From positions 16,824,001 through 16,888,000 of the forward strand of contig JALMGJ010000006.1 in assembly GCA_023362775.1 (NCBI GenBank): a stretch of 64,000 bases of DNA, in the 5' to 3' direction. Under the pieces are notes generated by a model. That model was not told the DNA's origin. It was given only the letters and a program-made list of their open reading frames with translations, and ran no database searches. Source of the DNA: Charina bottae. Its lineage: Eukaryota; Chordata; Lepidosauria; Squamata; Charinaidae. Shown piece after piece: positions 37,891 through 54,088 of the stretch (within the stretch, counting starts at the first letter, position 1; each line of letters starts with the position of its first letter). Position numbers and translations under genes: made by a program.

Positions 37891-40437
37891 ACAAGCAGCC
37901 AGTCACTTTAAGGGTTTCTGCATAGGTTCTGAAAGCACCATAGACAGATTCTCTGCAGGTATAGAAAGGAGTCTTGGGAGCAGAGATTATTTAAGCCTTT
38001 CAAAAACTGAGATGCTGGGGAAAAATAAAAGTTACTAACCTGTATGTGAAAAGCCTGAATGGCAGCCAAATAAACCTTTAAAAAGGATAAAATAGTTCTT
38101 TGGAATGCAATGATATCAAGAATATTTGAATATAAATAATATTAAAAGGAATTGTCTCAGGAGAGACTCTAGAAAAATCAGAAAAAACATACACCAGATA
38201 AAATTTCCAATGGGTGGCTAACAGGCTGTATATCTCGTGTTGTTGTTGGTTTTTTTTTTTTGGCTAACAGGCAATGGATTGGACATCAGGTGTCAGTAAG
38301 AATCCAGAGGATTTTTCATACTGTCTTAGGTTAGAGTGCTATATCAGTCTTCTCTGCATGGAGATTTGATTCAGTATGAGTACCAATTTTCAATATCTTG
38401 GGTAGGCAATAAAAATAAAATTAGAAATTATAGTCAGCACAATCCTGACAAATCTTGCCAACGGTTTTTGTCAGAAGGAAAAACGGAGAACACAAATAAC
38501 ATCAATCCCAAACAACAAGAAATATGTCCCCTAGTGAGTCATAATCTTTTTTGGTCCTCCTCTAGTATGTGAACATTAAGCTCTGTGACAAGACAAGACA
38601 TCTGATTGGAGTGCCCCATCTTGAAAAGATGTGCCACACTAGAAGTCCTATTATAATTTGTTAATATCATCACCTGAACTAAGCAGATCCAACAGAGTGT
38701 AGTTTTTCCAGCCAAATGGATTGCTGGGAACATTATGCAGTACTGTAAGATCAAGAAGAGTGAGAGATTCCTTTCCTCATTCTTTGTTCAAATTAATTAC
38801 AGTGTTTGGAATAAAAGGGCTCTGATATGGAGGCTAAACTCTGAACCATGTCATTTCCCTTGGATCATGATGCCCTTGCTATGCCCTTTCTAGCCCATCA
38901 TGAAAGCACTGGTCATGATAGAGAAGGATAAAAAAACAATTGGATCTATGATTCCAGTCATAGTCATCTTCCCCTGAAGGGAGAGCTTTTTCAGGTTGGG
39001 GCTTTGCAAACTTAATTGATTGCTTTGCAAACAGCATCATTTCAATCAATGGTTGGGAAATGATGGAACAGAGATTGCTACCTGTGAAATGATAAAAAGC
39101 ACTTTCATGTCAGTCAGAAAAGATGCACCAAGAGAATGTCAGATTATATGAAGTCCCGGTTCAGTTTTATAACAGTCTGTAATCAAGTGCAGAGGTAAGC
39201 AATAACGGTCATGGCACTGACCATACAGGGAGTAACAACAAGAACAGCTGAAGAGAAAAAGGTTATGAGTAACAATACTCTCTGAGGAACACCTAGCCTT
39301 GTGGGGTAGTTGTAAAGGTGGAGGATGCAGTGACTTTTCCTGTATTTCCTTTTTGAAGGGGACCTCAAGAGAAGACTCTTATTTGGTGTCGATAGTAGAA
39401 GAGCTGGGACTGAAGAGGCCAATTTTTAAATTGGACTTTCGAAAAACAGGTAGTGAAAACAGTGTCCAAGATCTCAAAAAATAAACCACTGTAGGCAGTG
39501 CTGAACTTTTTCTGGTAGATGCTTAACCTTCTTTTCTTAACGATCCATTGAGCTCAATGGATGCTTACTTAACTGGAATTTATCTCCTCTGTTTTGTTTA
39601 CAAGGAACATATTTCAGTACTGTTGTCTATCAGAGACTTGTACAACAGCTGGTACTGTAGATGTGATACCATTTGATGCCATCTGAGCTAGCAATGATAC
39701 AGTTGCAGATGCAGCAGTCTTATGGTATGGTGTGGCAGTATCTGATCCAACTGACACTTTTAATAGCCTGTTAGCAAAGTAAAACTCTAAACTGGGAGAA
39801 TCATTTCCAATGAGCTTGCTTGTAAAATTTCATAAAACTTTGGCAGTGTGAGCAAGAGTTCGCCAAATGGCTCTCCCTGAAGCACAATAAACAGAGTAAG
39901 AATCTCTCTGAGTTTGCTGCTATACCTAACACATTTTCAAAGTGGTGCTTTCAGGGCCTGAAGTTGCTGTGCCCAATACCCAACCAAGTCAAAGATAATG
40001 AAAAAAAATCTTAATAGAGTTGATATACATGTACTAGGCAGAGAAAAAAACACTTCAGATTAGTTAATATATGAGCCTTTGATGATTTTGATGCCTAGTC
40101 TAGAGAAATGGGGCAACCACTTTATTATTATGTTGGAGCTTGTTGCATATGATGTTGTATGTTGGGGAACTGTTTTTATGTTGATACTACTTTGTATACT
40201 GCCCAAGTGTAGATTTTTTTGCTAATGTATAAACAAACAATCTGTGAAGCAATGAAAAGTCTTGGAAAATATTCCTTAGATGCTATCACCGCAGTGGTTA
40301 AAAAGTTAATAATTTACACTGTTATAAATTGTACTTTGTAGTTTAATGCAAATAGATACATGTTTGTTAATTGGAATAAGCAAATAAATAAATAAGCAAG
40401 CTACTTCTTTGTTCTGTTATCTATTTATCTATTTATC

Positions 40438-40762
40438 CAGTGCTTTCCAAACTGCTGCCGTTGGCGACACACCAACGGCGGCAGCGGCAGCAGCGCAGGG
40501 GTGCACGTGGCGGTGGGGGCGTGCACGGTGGCGGCGTGGGGGAGTGTGCGGTGGCGGTGTGGATGGCGGCGGCAGCAGCGGCCTCTTGTTTTATGCTAAA
40601 ACGTGGAAGCGCTGATGGCACACCGCTGCCGTCGTCGCTGCCGCCGCCGTGCACACCACCGCCGTGCGCGTCCCCGCCGCCGCTTCCAGGTTGTTTCGCA
40701 ACACACTAAACTGTGTGTCATGACACACTAAAGTGTCACGACACACAGTTTGGAAAGCTATG
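40438..40762. mobile_element. Non-autonomous hAT, GCTTTCCAAA family
   Basis: A 325-bp element with ends CAGTGCTTTCCAAACTG / CAGTTTGGAAAGCTATG and a perfect 8-bp TSD TATTTATC (40430-40437 and 40763-40770). The core is CG-rich with GGCGGC and CCGCCG blocks; near the right end come repeats of TGTGTC/GACACA. ORFs on both strands are by-products of the GC-rich core. Confidence 0.88.
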
Positions 40763-41522
40763 TATTTATCTATCTAGTACATACTAAGGAGCTAGCAACT
40801 CAGGTCACAGGCAAGGTAATGTTACTTTTAAAATCTCTGGTATTCTGCCTGGAAAAAACAGTCTGAACATATGAGAGTTCTTGCACAGTCAGTTAAAAAG
40901 AAGGTAAGAGGAAATCTGTTGCAAAAATGAAGGGCACTTGAAAAACAAGTCAGCCCATTTAAAGGAAGGAATCAAGTGCAGTTACTTTGGGTGGGAAGAA
41001 AAAGGATATGCAAGAAGTTTGGGACAATTTTTCTAGGGCTTGTTCTTGAATCACAGCAATTGCTGAAATATTTTTGGTTATGGGCTCCTAACTTATTTCA
41101 ATAAATGTTATTTATCCTTGGATTTCTTGTGAGCTTGCCTAAGTGGTTTTTAGTTCTGCCTGATTGCACAAAGCTTGATAGAAAAAATATTTAATATAAC
41201 ATAATATAACATAAGTTGTCATAGTCCGTGTATGACATTCATCATCATTTCTTTTGCCTAGTTCCTTCTGTGGTTGCAACAAGTCTTCAATTGCATTGAG
41301 TTGGTAAGTGATGGTGGTAAAGGGGGCTGAATGACATTATTAAGCTAATTATCAAACATTTGTTTGCTATAGGTATGAAATCAAGTGCCCTAAATCTGAA
41401 CCACATGGTTATTATATTTTTGTCAGTGATTATCTGCATAAAAATGAAAGCAAAGAGAAAAATTGTTAATCACTGTATGTTATCAACATAATAAAGTAGT
41501 TTACAAATGCTCTAAGTAAGTA

Positions 41523-41908
41523 TGTCTATGAAGGTTCTCAGTCATCCAGGTGGAATTGTCTGTAGCTTGAATCATGTCAACTGGATTTCTATTTTCTCAG
41601 TGGAAACGTTTCGCTCCTTATCCAAGGAGCTTCTTCAGTCTGAGCAAAGTTGGTAAGGGAATCCTAAATATGTTTCTAGGTAGCTGTGTGACCTTACACC
41701 TGGGGCTAGGTCATGGTTATATTGAGATGTTATTTTAAGTCCTTTTATCATCTAAAGGAGGATCGTTAAGATCACCATGCTGCTGTTGAGCTTGTGAAAT
41801 GGTCTTAATCTTCCTAGGCAAGAAGAACTTTAAAAAAAAGAAGAACTTTTTTTTTTAGCAAGAAGACTTGCTTTGTCTTCTGTGCCTTCTGTAGCTTAGA
41901 GCTACAGA
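41523..41908 (-). mobile_element. Penelope-like element PLE-2
   Basis: A 386-bp insertion with a perfect 13-bp TSD CTCTAAGTAAGTA (41510-41522 and 41909-41921). The 3' end (left) reads TGTCTATGAAGGTTCTCAGT; it matches the family member at 33097. No coding sequence survives. A hammerhead-like motif lies at 41596-41645. Confidence 0.75.
41596..41645 (-). ncRNA. Hammerhead-ribozyme-like motif in PLE-2 (best copy)
   Basis: Minus strand: helix I GCUCAGA paired to UC...CUGAG-side sequence (GA/UC next to the core, then CUCA/UGAG across an internal loop), core CUGAAGA, one unpaired A, helix II GCUCCUU/AAGGAGC with a GGAU loop, GAAA, short helix III CGU and U at the cleavage position. Internal loops in helix I are expected in natural hammerheads. 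This is the most complete copy in the window. Confidence 0.6.
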
Positions 41909-42607
41909 CTCTAAGTAAGTAATTTTGCAGTGCTTATCTGTTGTTCCTCTTGTAATATCTAGGAAAAAGAAATTGTGGGGAAGCTAAACAATTCAGGTTT
42001 TGGGAAACTTGAAAAATGTTTAATAAAATCTAGTTTTGATCTTTACTTTTGTATAAAACAAGTGGTAGATTAATCTGAGTAATGGGCAGCAGTGGGACAC
42101 AGGCCACCAAATTAATCTTGTAAATTATTTGATTACCTCTTCATATTTGCAATTGACATTACAGGAGCTTTAGATTTCTATTTTTATTTTGCAGGAGTAT
42201 ATGGCCATTTTTAGGCTTTCAGTTATTAAGCATTTTCTGACTTTTTAAGGAAGTTACATATTGCAGAAGGAACAAACATCTAGATGAAAAGGAAGAAATG
42301 CTGTATATAAACCAGCATACTAAGTTTAAGATGTTTAACTTAGTGGGTTGGGAAGATCTTGGCTGAAGACCCCAGTTGACCATGGAACTCATTGGCTGAC
42401 TTTAGGCCAGTCATCCTTTCTCAAGCCAACCTACCTCAAACAATTGTTATTGTGGGGATAAAACGAGAGGAGACTTCATGTATTGAACTCCCAAGAAAAA
42501 AGGGATATAAATTAAAAGAATAAATAAATAAAATAATACAGTGGGATGCCCCAGGTAAAGATGGTCCTGGTGGGCTCTAGAAGATTTAGATGTGATCTAG
42601 TGTAGAA

Positions 42608-42945
42608 GGGGCGTGGTGGCTCAGCGGGTAAGATGCCAGGCTTGTCGATCGGAAGATCGCAAGTTCGGAGGTTCGAATCCCTAGCCCCGCGTGACGGAGT
42701 GAGCTCCCGCACTCGCCCCAGCTCTTGCCAACCTAGCAATTCGAAAGCATGCAAATGCAAGTAGATTAATAGGTACCACTTCGGTGGGTAGGTAACAGCG
42801 TTCCGCGTGCGTCATGCCGGCCACATGACCATGGAAGCGTCTTCGGACAACGCTGGCTCTTCGGCTAACAAACGGAGATGAGCACCGGCCCGTAGAGTCG
42901 GACACGACTGCACAAATGTGCGGGGGGAACCTTTACCTTTACCTT
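42608..42945 (+). mobile_element. Sauria-type SINE, full length
   Basis: A tRNA-like head with A box TGGCTCAGCGGG and B box GGTTCGAATCC, a central body with GCATGCAAATGCAAGTAG, the BovB-like part GTCGGACACGACTGC and a TTTACCTTTACC tail. The flanks share TAGTGT as a short TSD. It is a retroposed SINE and not a functional tRNA gene. Confidence 0.88.
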
Positions 42946-43215
42946 AGTGTGCTTCATAATAAAACAGCTAAGCAGGACTTATCAGATTTAACTGATCTAC
43001 AAAGATAGAAACCAATACAAATCAAAATAGGATATGACATGTAGACACCCCTATTTATTAAAAGTGGCAGCATTGTTTTCAAATATCCAGAGCTACTGGC
43101 TTTCTCCAAAGATACAGCATACTGTATTATAAGGGCCAAACTAAATTTACATGTAAGAGAAGTTTTAAACTGGGTGAACAGCTTGTAGGCTGGGATCAGT
43201 AGGTAATTCCTAAGG

Positions 43216-43461
43216 CAGGGGTCCCCAACCTGTGGGCCATGGCCCACTAGTGGGCTGCAGCCTGTTAGGAAATGGGCTGCAGGGCTCCCTTCTGCAAACC
43301 CTGCCCCCCGGTGCGCACAATTACCCCATGATTGGATCCCGCCTGCAAACCCCGCCCCCTGGTGCACACAATTGGCTCCCACCTGCAAACCCCCCCCCCA
43401 GTCCATGGAAAAACTTTCTTCCACGACTGGTCCCGGGGGCCAGAAAGGTTGGGGACCGCTG
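43216..43461. mobile_element. Non-autonomous hAT element (GGTCCCCAACC ends)
   Basis: A 246-bp element with ends CAGGGGTCCCCAACCT / AGGTTGGGGACCGCTG and a perfect 8-bp TSD TCCTAAGG (43208-43215 and 43462-43469). Same family as 29345. No ORF of its own. Confidence 0.9.
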
Positions 43462-44302
43462 TCCTAAGGTATTTTTAGTATATGGGCAAGGATTTCTAGT
43501 TATTTAATTATGGCAATAATAGAGTAATACCCTTTGCTTGTTTCTTATTTCCACAATTATATTGCTAATTAAAAGAGAATGGGGTTTGAGACTAACAAAG
43601 AGTAAGGTGTGTGTATATGGGAGAGAAAAAAAAAAAGAGAGAGAGAGAATGAAAGAGTGCTCAATTCAGTTCTGATTCTCAAAATACATTTCTGGGCTCA
43701 GAATTCTTTAATTCAAGTTGTGCATTTCAGAAAAGAGAAAAGACTTTCTAATAAAACACAAGATGGATGTTACAAGCCTGAAGCCTGCTTATCCTTCTTA
43801 CCATTGCTACTGAGGGAAGTGGGAGAAAGGGTTTAATCTTTTCACCCTCTGTTGATGTTTCAAAGCTAAATTCTCTTCTGACTGCAATTTTTTTTTAAAT
43901 GGAAGCTTCATCTGGTGCCAATGGGAGGTCTTGTTTAATGAAATTGCAGGTGGAAGTTTATTTATTGGAACAGTAAGGTTCCAATAAACTAGAAGCAGAT
44001 GGAATGGAATTATCTCCCTATGCACTATGGTACTGACGCCTAGTTTGACCATGAACAACCAACCCTTGATGTAGTAGTGTCTTTCAACTATTTTGAACCT
44101 AACTATATAATACAGTGAAACCACTTGGGGGAGGGCACATCTGTTATTCCCAACTGTTGGTTAAATTGAAGAGTACATCATCCACAGCAAAGTCATTATA
44201 CAGCTGACACCAATGATGTTGTTTGCATCAATTTATGTCATTTGTGTAATGGCATCAGTATTACATCCAGTAATACATACAAATGAGGTAAAATGATTTT
44301 AT

Positions 44303-47222
44303 TTATTTATTGAATTTGTATACCACCTAGTCCATCTAAGCCCCTGGCAGCTTACACCAACAAAAACATACAATATAATAAAACATCCACAGTAATAATC
44401 AACTCACTAACCCCCAAACAATGCAATATAATATATAATATTCATAGAAATCAAATACCAATCACAATTTGCACAGTATCAAAATATATTGCCGGCGAAC
44501 AATCAACCCCCCCCCCACCCGGAACACCATTGCTGAAGGGGCCAGTCAAGCTTCTAGAACTGCAGCTGTTTCTGGCCTTAGCTCTTCCCTCCTCTCACAA
44601 AACTGGAGGGCCACCAGCCGCTTCTCCTAGGAGGGCTTTCTCAGATGAGTCAACTCAGGGTGGAGTCTTGCAAGTACTTTGATTCCAAGCTGTAGAGGCC
44701 TTCCATAGGTCAATACTAGTACTTTGAATTGCACTTGGAAACCTATTGGTAACTCATACAGGGCTTGCAAAATAAGTGTAATATGATCATGGCAATGAGC
44801 AACAGTCATTAAGTGGGCCATTGCATTTGGAACCAATTGCAGTTTCCAGGAGATCTTCAAGGCAGCCACATATTGAACACATTGCCGAAATGCAGCTGAC
44901 TAGCAATAAGGACATGAGTCCTGCAGCCATGGCGCAGCAACCAAAGTAGGGCAAAGGCCCCCTAGCCACAGCCTCCACCTGCCCATTTAATAAAAGGATG
45001 AGTCCAGAGGACCCTCAAGTCACAGGCCTGCTCCCTCAGGGACACTAACCTATCTTTCTGGGTTCAAATGTAGCCTGTTTCATCTCACCCTTACTCCAAC
45101 AAACTCCAAGCACAGGGCAAGATTTCAGTGGCACTGGAAACTGGGTAACTAATTGTGAAACACTACTGGATCCACAAAAGGCCTCTTAAAAAAAGGGTAC
45201 ACCACCGCTTCCTTCAAGCTGCCAATATCACCTCCTCAACATGAGAAGCATTAGCACTTGCTGTCACAGGAGCCAGAGGAACATGGATCACGTTCACAAG
45301 TGATGTGTCATACCACAGAACTGGAGACACCCTATCTACTTCATCAGAGTCCACAGGCCAAAAGGAGGCCCAGATAACATAGCCAGACATTGCCCCAGTC
45401 ATCACATCAGACTCTGCCCATGAGGAATCAATGTCTCAGTGAATCTGAGTGACTTTACTGGCAAAACGTTGCACAAAATGGTGACAGCAGCCAGGCAGTT
45501 CTTCATGCCAATCCCTCCCGTAGAGTAACTCTGACAGCCTAAACAAGGCTGCCAGCCAAAAAACCAATAAAGAAGGAGAAGTATTGACACACCACACTTT
45601 ATTACTAAAATGTGGCCTCGAATTTGAGCTCATACCCATGTTCAAACCACTTCTGGTTTTTCTCCACTGATACTTCAGGTGTCGTTTCTGACACTTAACC
45701 TCTCAAAGCTCCTCAGTAAATCAAGGAGCTTCCCAGGATCAGCAAACAGAAAGAGGCTGTTTGGGGGAAATTTGTTGACAGCCAGAATCACCTCCTGTTG
45801 CCAGAGGCTAACCATGCAATCAATGGAACTTTCTGCCAGATTGCTGGGAAACTGCTCAAGTACCCTTTGGAACCACCTGGATCAGGTATCTAGAGTGGAT
45901 CCTCCTAAAAGGTATCTCAGACTTAACAGAACTCCCAGATGGCAGTTAATTTTAATTGGAGCAGGAAGTGATCTCATCAAGACAACAGGCTAAATGTAAT
46001 GCCCTTCGTATACAGATCATAGCACAACTTTGAGACAAAAACATTGTCTAATGTATGTCCACCATCCTGTGTCTGGCCAGAGGTTACTTGGGACAATGTG
46101 TGGCCACAACAAAGGCCATAAATTCCTTAGCTTTGCCTGACCTGGCCCCCAAGGCATGGAGATTGAAGTCACCCAATATCAAAAGGGAAAAGGGATTCCA
46201 ATACTAGCCTGGAGAGCAGAACAAGGAGCTTGGAGGAAGATCCAACAGAACAGCAGGGTGGCTAATACAGCAGAAGGATACTGGGCTTGACCCTACAGCC
46301 CAAGTTTTAACATGCAGGCATTCACACCTTGCCACCTTAGGAGCAGGGCCCCGGACACTAATAAGTTGTCCTGTACAATCAGAACCACACCACCTTGGAG
46401 CCTCAAACTTGTGGTTGCTGTAAAACCTCACATCCAGAAGGACATATCTTCAAGTAGGCAATATCTCCACCCTTGTTCAATTAGGTCTCAATCATACAGA
46501 CCAGGTCCACCTGCTCATCTACCATCAAGTCTTGAATAAATGTAGTATTATCACAAATAGATGCGACATTTACCAGATCTGACCACCAAAACCCAGGATC
46601 GGGGCCATCAGGCTGGAAATGTAGATCAACACCAAACTGTTATCTCCCTTCCCCAGAAATGCCTTCCTTGGTGCTCCTTGCCATCTGTCTCTTGGTTTGT
46701 CACAGTCAAAATCATGCTCCCTTTACCTCTCTTCCATTCATCCCACACCTTTACCAACATCATACCAAACCTTAACAACCCCCAGCACCTCCCCTCTATT
46801 GAAAAGCTACTCTCACCAGGCCTCTGATTGAGTTTAGAACCTCTTACCCATTCTCTCACTGCAAGGGAGCTTCCAACTCCCAGGACACTCTGGTTTGCAA
46901 GTCTCCAGGAACAGCCCAACAACCTTCCAAGCACTTTTCTTTCCTGATACGCTGAGGCCATTATCTTGCTACCACCATAGAAGTGCTCTCTGGACCTGCG
47001 ACAGATGGGCTCTGCAGCTCTTATCATCTTCTTCTGCATGCCCCATTTTACCAGCTTCCAGCAATGAACTTCACATAGTTAGCCAAGATGACCTTACTGA
47101 AGGTAATACCACCTGTTCAGCAACTCACGACCCTCCCACTGTTACTTTCCATCAATTGGCATTCAAACTCATTCAATTTCTGATTGTGGCGTTAGCATAT
47201 GCAGTCATTATCAATCAATAAA
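44303..47222 (-). mobile_element. CR1/L2-clade LINE, about 2.9 kb, decayed
   Basis: On the minus strand at about 46180-45960 the conceptual translation contains ILGDFNLHALGARSG and, after a frameshift, GHTLDNVF, the AP-endonuclease motifs (GDFN, then HTLD) of the CR1/L2 group. The 5' side (47040-46600) holds another broken frame. The 3' end lies near 44303 with a TTTATTTATTGAATT edge. A shorter relative lies at 33463. Many stops and frameshifts; borders approximate. Confidence 0.55.
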
Positions 47223-47519
47223 ATGATTTTAAAATACTACATTTTGTTAGAGAATCACATATTCATACCTCCCATTTTCAAAATAAACATTGATGACTAA
47301 TAGATATTGACAGAGTTATCCTCTATAAATTTGACTAATCTCATCAAAAAATGGAATTTGCCTTTTTCACAGCTGCCACTCTGGAATGATGTTTATACTG
47401 AGCCATCCACCATAAAACCAAGTTCCTTTTCATGCTCAATCACAATTCAGACTCACTCAGAGTATTTGTTGCTCTACTGCCATTGAACCAAAATTGCTAG
47501 AAAGAGCAGCTTTCCTTTA

Positions 47520-48330
47520 TAGAAAATACTGAACATAAGAACAGACCTAAGAATATAAGAATAGGTTTCTTGGATCAGGCCAAGGTACATCTTAGTCCGG
47601 CATTTTGTTTCACCATGGCCAACCAGACGCCTCTTTGCGCTCCTAAGCAGGAGATGGAGACAATCCCATTCCTGCAAGTGATATTTGGAGGCATGCTGGC
47701 TCCAATCTTGAGGAACTTGCCCTTGCAAAACTTGTTCTCCATGAATTTATCCAATCCACTTTTAAAGCCATCCAAGTCAGTAGCTGTCACAATGTCTTCT
47801 CATAATAATTCCATAGGTTACTTATGTGCTGTGTGAAGAAATGCCTTTCTTTATTCTAAATCTCTTTCCAGCTGGTTTCATGGACTTATGTTTGTCCTAG
47901 TGTTTTGAAAAAGGAAGGCAAATTCCTCCCTGCCCTCTTTGTCCATGCCATCCACAATTTTATACATGTTTTAATCAAGTCTCTCCTCAATTACCATTTT
48001 TCCAAGCTAGAGAGTTCCAAACGTTCTGGATTTTGCTTGTAGGTTAGGTTTTCAAGCCTCCTGGTAATTCTGCTTGAAGCCTCCTGGTGATTCTCTTCTG
48101 CACTTTTTCCAGCTTTATGGTATTTTTTTTTAAAATGGTGATCAGAACTGTATTTATGGTGATCAGAACTGTATTCTAGATATGGACATACTATACCCTG
48201 GTATAAGGACATTACAGTGGTAGTTTTATTTTCAATAGCTTTCCAATTTAAACTGAATTTACCTTCTCCAAAACTGCTGCAAACTGAGTGTACAGCTTCA
48301 CTGATCTGTCTTGAAGCCCTCAAGATCTTT
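47520..48330 (-). mobile_element. CR1-like LINE 3' fragment
   Basis: Minus-strand frames contain CPYLEYSSDHH, ERLELSSLEKW and DLDGFKSGLDKFMENK, which match the C-terminal part of a CR1-type reverse transcriptase ORF, and the non-coding end GATGTACCTTGGCCTGATCC. Frames are broken in at least two places. 25741-25912 carries the same 3' end in opposite orientation. Confidence 0.6.
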
Positions 48331-48728
48331 TTTGGGGTTAGTTACAGAGAGCTCAGACACATACACATGTTTATATAGTAATTTTCTTAGGCTCTATAAT
48401 TTAAAAATGCTATTTATGCAATGAGTTATTTTTCAAAAGACCATGCTGTCTAAAAAACCCATTCCTGGCATAACAAAGCTAAAATAACTATTAGTAGAAA
48501 CTTAATGGGACTGAAACTAGCTTCTACTTACAAGCTCAAAGGATAATTTTATTTTATGCTGCAAATGTAAAATAGACTAGGAAATGATTCACAGAAATGT
48601 TTTGGAAGTGGATAAATCACCATGACATAGCACCTTCTTCTAACATTTATGTGATAAAAAGCACTCCCTTGTTAAGAAATAACCTGTAGAAAATTCACTT
48701 TTTAGACTTTGCAATGTTTCATATTATA

Positions 48729-48955
48729 GGCAGTCCTCGTTTAGTGACTGCCTAGTTTAGCAACTGTTCGTAGTTACAACAGTGATGAAAGAGAAACTTT
48801 GCGACCAATCCTCGCATTTACGACCTTCGCAGGTCTGTAAAGCAAAGGAAAGCTGAAGTAACATCATAAGCACAGTCGCAGTTTCACTTAGAGACTGCTT
48901 CACCTAACGACCCAGTTGCCGGTCCTAATTGTGATCACTAAACGAGGACTACCTG
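48729..48955. mobile_element. MITE, TA-flanked (mariner-like), family 1
   Basis: Second copy of the element at 316-544: GGCAGTCCTCGTTTAGTGAC at the left and CTAAACGAGGACTACCTG at the right, TA on both sides (48727-48728, 48956-48957). The left end has lost two bases. Confidence 0.8.
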
Positions 48956-49052
48956 TACTAGCGTTCTTAGAAGACCGTTTAAATTGTGTGAGTTTGTACT
49001 CACCTTATACTAGCCACTGTCTCATTATGAATTAAGAACAGTGAAGGATATA

Positions 49053-49269
49053 CAGGGTGTACGAATAGTCAGGCCCCATAAGCCAATCACAATATGCTTT
49101 ATTAATTCCTTTTTCCAGAGAACATGTTATTATATTTAGGAGTGTTCAAAGGTCATGCATCAAATGACTAAGGAAGTGTTTAGAAGAAAATGGCAACCAA
49201 TTCAAACATTTAATTTAATGTGTATTGTATAATAAATTGCCTATGGGGCCTGATTTTTGGCACACCTTG
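49053..49269. mobile_element. MITE, TA-flanked (mariner-like), family 2
   Basis: A 217-bp element with ends CAGGGTGTACGAATAGTCAG / CTGATTTTTGGCACACCTTG (imperfect inverted repeat extending into GGCCCCATA), flanked by TA. No ORF. Confidence 0.75.
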
Positions 49270-50589
49270 TATATTAGGGGCTGCTTTCCAATCTTGGGGA
49301 ATTATTGTGGCTGCAATTCATAAAATGGTTATCACAATGTTTTATTTATTTCCGCAATACACCTTTAATTTTTTTTTAAAGGCCAGGTATTGGTTCCAGA
49401 TGAATATGCACTTCTAGGAGTTTGGGATGGGGGTGTTGGAAGAAACATTTCTCACCTACTCAGGTATACTGCTTTGTCTGCTCTGTGTTTTTGGAGGAGG
49501 AGGATACAAGGAGTAGACAAAGCAAGAATATTTTCCTCTCTCATTCTGTTGCAGCCCTCAAGCCAGGCATTTTCTGGGCAAGGTTAGAAATGGAGGGGTG
49601 TCCTGGGGGCACTTCACCTCTGCTGGACTTTTGGGAAATGCTCCTAACTCTGACAACCCAATTCCCATCACTTCTTGCCGATTTCCCAGGATTAAACAAA
49701 ACCAGAGCTGGCCTGGAGGCTAGGCGTCGCAGCCACTGAGCAAGGGAATCATTCCCTCTGTTTTTCCAGGCAACCTCCTCAATGCCTTACTGTTGAGGGG
49801 TAAATGGGGAATGTTCTTGCATTTTGCTCATGCCTCCCATCTCCACTGGGCACCGTTGTTGAGCAAACAGGGTAGGTGAATTTCCTTCAACTGGAAGCCA
49901 GACGTTGCTGAGCGAATGAGAAACATTCCCCTTCCCAACCTCATCAATGAGGCCAATGCTTGATGAGCACTTTCCCTTTTTTCCCCTGTCTCCTCTTTCT
50001 GGGAGAAGCTGCCACTTTTCTTCCTCACGTCCCAACACAGCTGTTATTCCTTTACCTTTTTCTTCCAACCCTCTTTTTTGAATCATACAAGCCTTCCTGA
50101 TGGAACTTTCTACCTCTATCTCTTTGGTAAAGTGCTCTGCTTACATCTGAGGCATATGGGGATGTTCCTTCTTTTACTTTGCTTTTAAAAAGGAGAGGAA
50201 AGGGGTGTGTCAGACAGCATTTTTCAGGCCCAGGAGCAAGTATCTTAATTCTGGCTTCATGTTAGCTGTTACAAGTTGGCACTGAGAAAATCCTCATGTT
50301 CCCATGGGTGTCCATGGGGTGGACAGACACTCTACACAGCTTCTATATTCTGAAGAATCACAGAAATGCTGTATGTATTAAAGGCATGATTCTGTCCATA
50401 TACTCAATTTAAAAATGGAAAGGCTATTCCAAGCAGAGATTGAGATTCCAGCCTAGACAACAACTGCTCAAGGCCATTTCCTAGGTAGATTATGGAGGAG
50501 TAAAGCTGATTTTATTACCTTTTTCATCTCCTCCAGTCTGCTTTTTGACCCCATATGTGCACAGAGAGAAACTTTGATCGACAACATAC

Positions 50590-50700
50590 CTTGGGTTTGA
50601 AGGCAATTAACTTCAGAACCATCTCAATGGTGAAAAGGCCAGTGAACAGCATGTTGAGGATGTTCATTGCTTCTTTGAAGATGGGACTTTGACCATAGTG
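50590..50700 (-). CDS. CACNA1C: CACNA1C exon 30: IVS1-S2 loop and IVS2
   Basis: This 111-bp exon has acceptor TTATTTTCAG and donor GTATGTTG. It encodes [20 protein letters not shown], then [17 protein letters not shown]. This is the second segment of the domain IV voltage-sensor domain, with the conserved acidic residue of S2 (IEMVLK). The reading frame continues past the donor into the intron without meaning. The next exon lies about 31 kb away (exon 31 at 19676-19759). Confidence 0.95.
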
Positions 50701-53780
<3,080 letters not shown>

Positions 53781-53927
53781 TCTGGCCAGCCTTCAAAGGT
53801 TGAAACAGTGAAAAGGGCCATCATAGCTGTGAGGACATTGTCAAAATCAAATTTGCTATTCTCCCAGCTTCGGGGCTGAATCATTGGTAGAGACACCTCT
53901 CCGTCCTTGTAAGTGATAAAATTGCCC
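53781..53927 (-). CDS. CACNA1C: CACNA1C exon 27: domain III pore loop and selectivity filter
   Basis: This 147-bp exon has acceptor CTTCTCATAG and donor GTGAGTAT. It encodes [11 protein letters not shown], a short variable segment ([10 protein letters not shown]), [11 protein letters not shown], and the pore helix ending [14 protein letters not shown] plus two bases of the next Glu codon. The Glu of TFEGW is the domain III member of the EEEE locus that binds Ca2+ and sets selectivity. It is intact. The segment after DGEV differs from the mammalian DHPI version, as expected for an extracellular turret. Confidence 0.95.
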
Positions 53928-54035
53928 CTATGAGAAGAAGGAAAGTAAGGGGGATTGGGGGAAATAGATGCAAAAGAAAATTCCTTGACAGCAGTTGACA
54001 TGGAAGAGTGGTCAGGCAAACCATCATGAACTCAC

Positions 54036-54088
54036 TTGCACTCTGCTTCTGTCTGCTTGGAGCTATCGGTGCAGCTGTACAGTTTGCC
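54036..54088 (-). CDS. CACNA1C: CACNA1C exon 26: start of the IIIS5-P extracellular loop
   Basis: This 53-bp exon has acceptor CCTCATCCAG and donor GTGAGT. It encodes GKLYSCTDSSKQTEAEC plus the first two bases of Lys. It forms the extracellular turret after IIIS5 and carries two cysteines that are conserved in L-type channels. The SSKQTEAEC string is distinctive for alpha-1C. The exon is too short for ORF scanning and was found from the phase of its neighbours. Confidence 0.93.

Noticed and set aside
40409..40709. Ala/Arg-rich ORFs on both strands
   Set aside because: GC-rich core of the hAT element at 40438-40762.
42608..42690. tRNA gene with A and B boxes
   Set aside because: It is the tRNA-derived head of a SINE with a TTTACC tail and TSD.
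45679..47039. ORFs of 75-137 codons on both strands as possible host genes
   Set aside because: They lie in the decayed CR1/L2-type LINE; frames are short and broken around the endonuclease motif.
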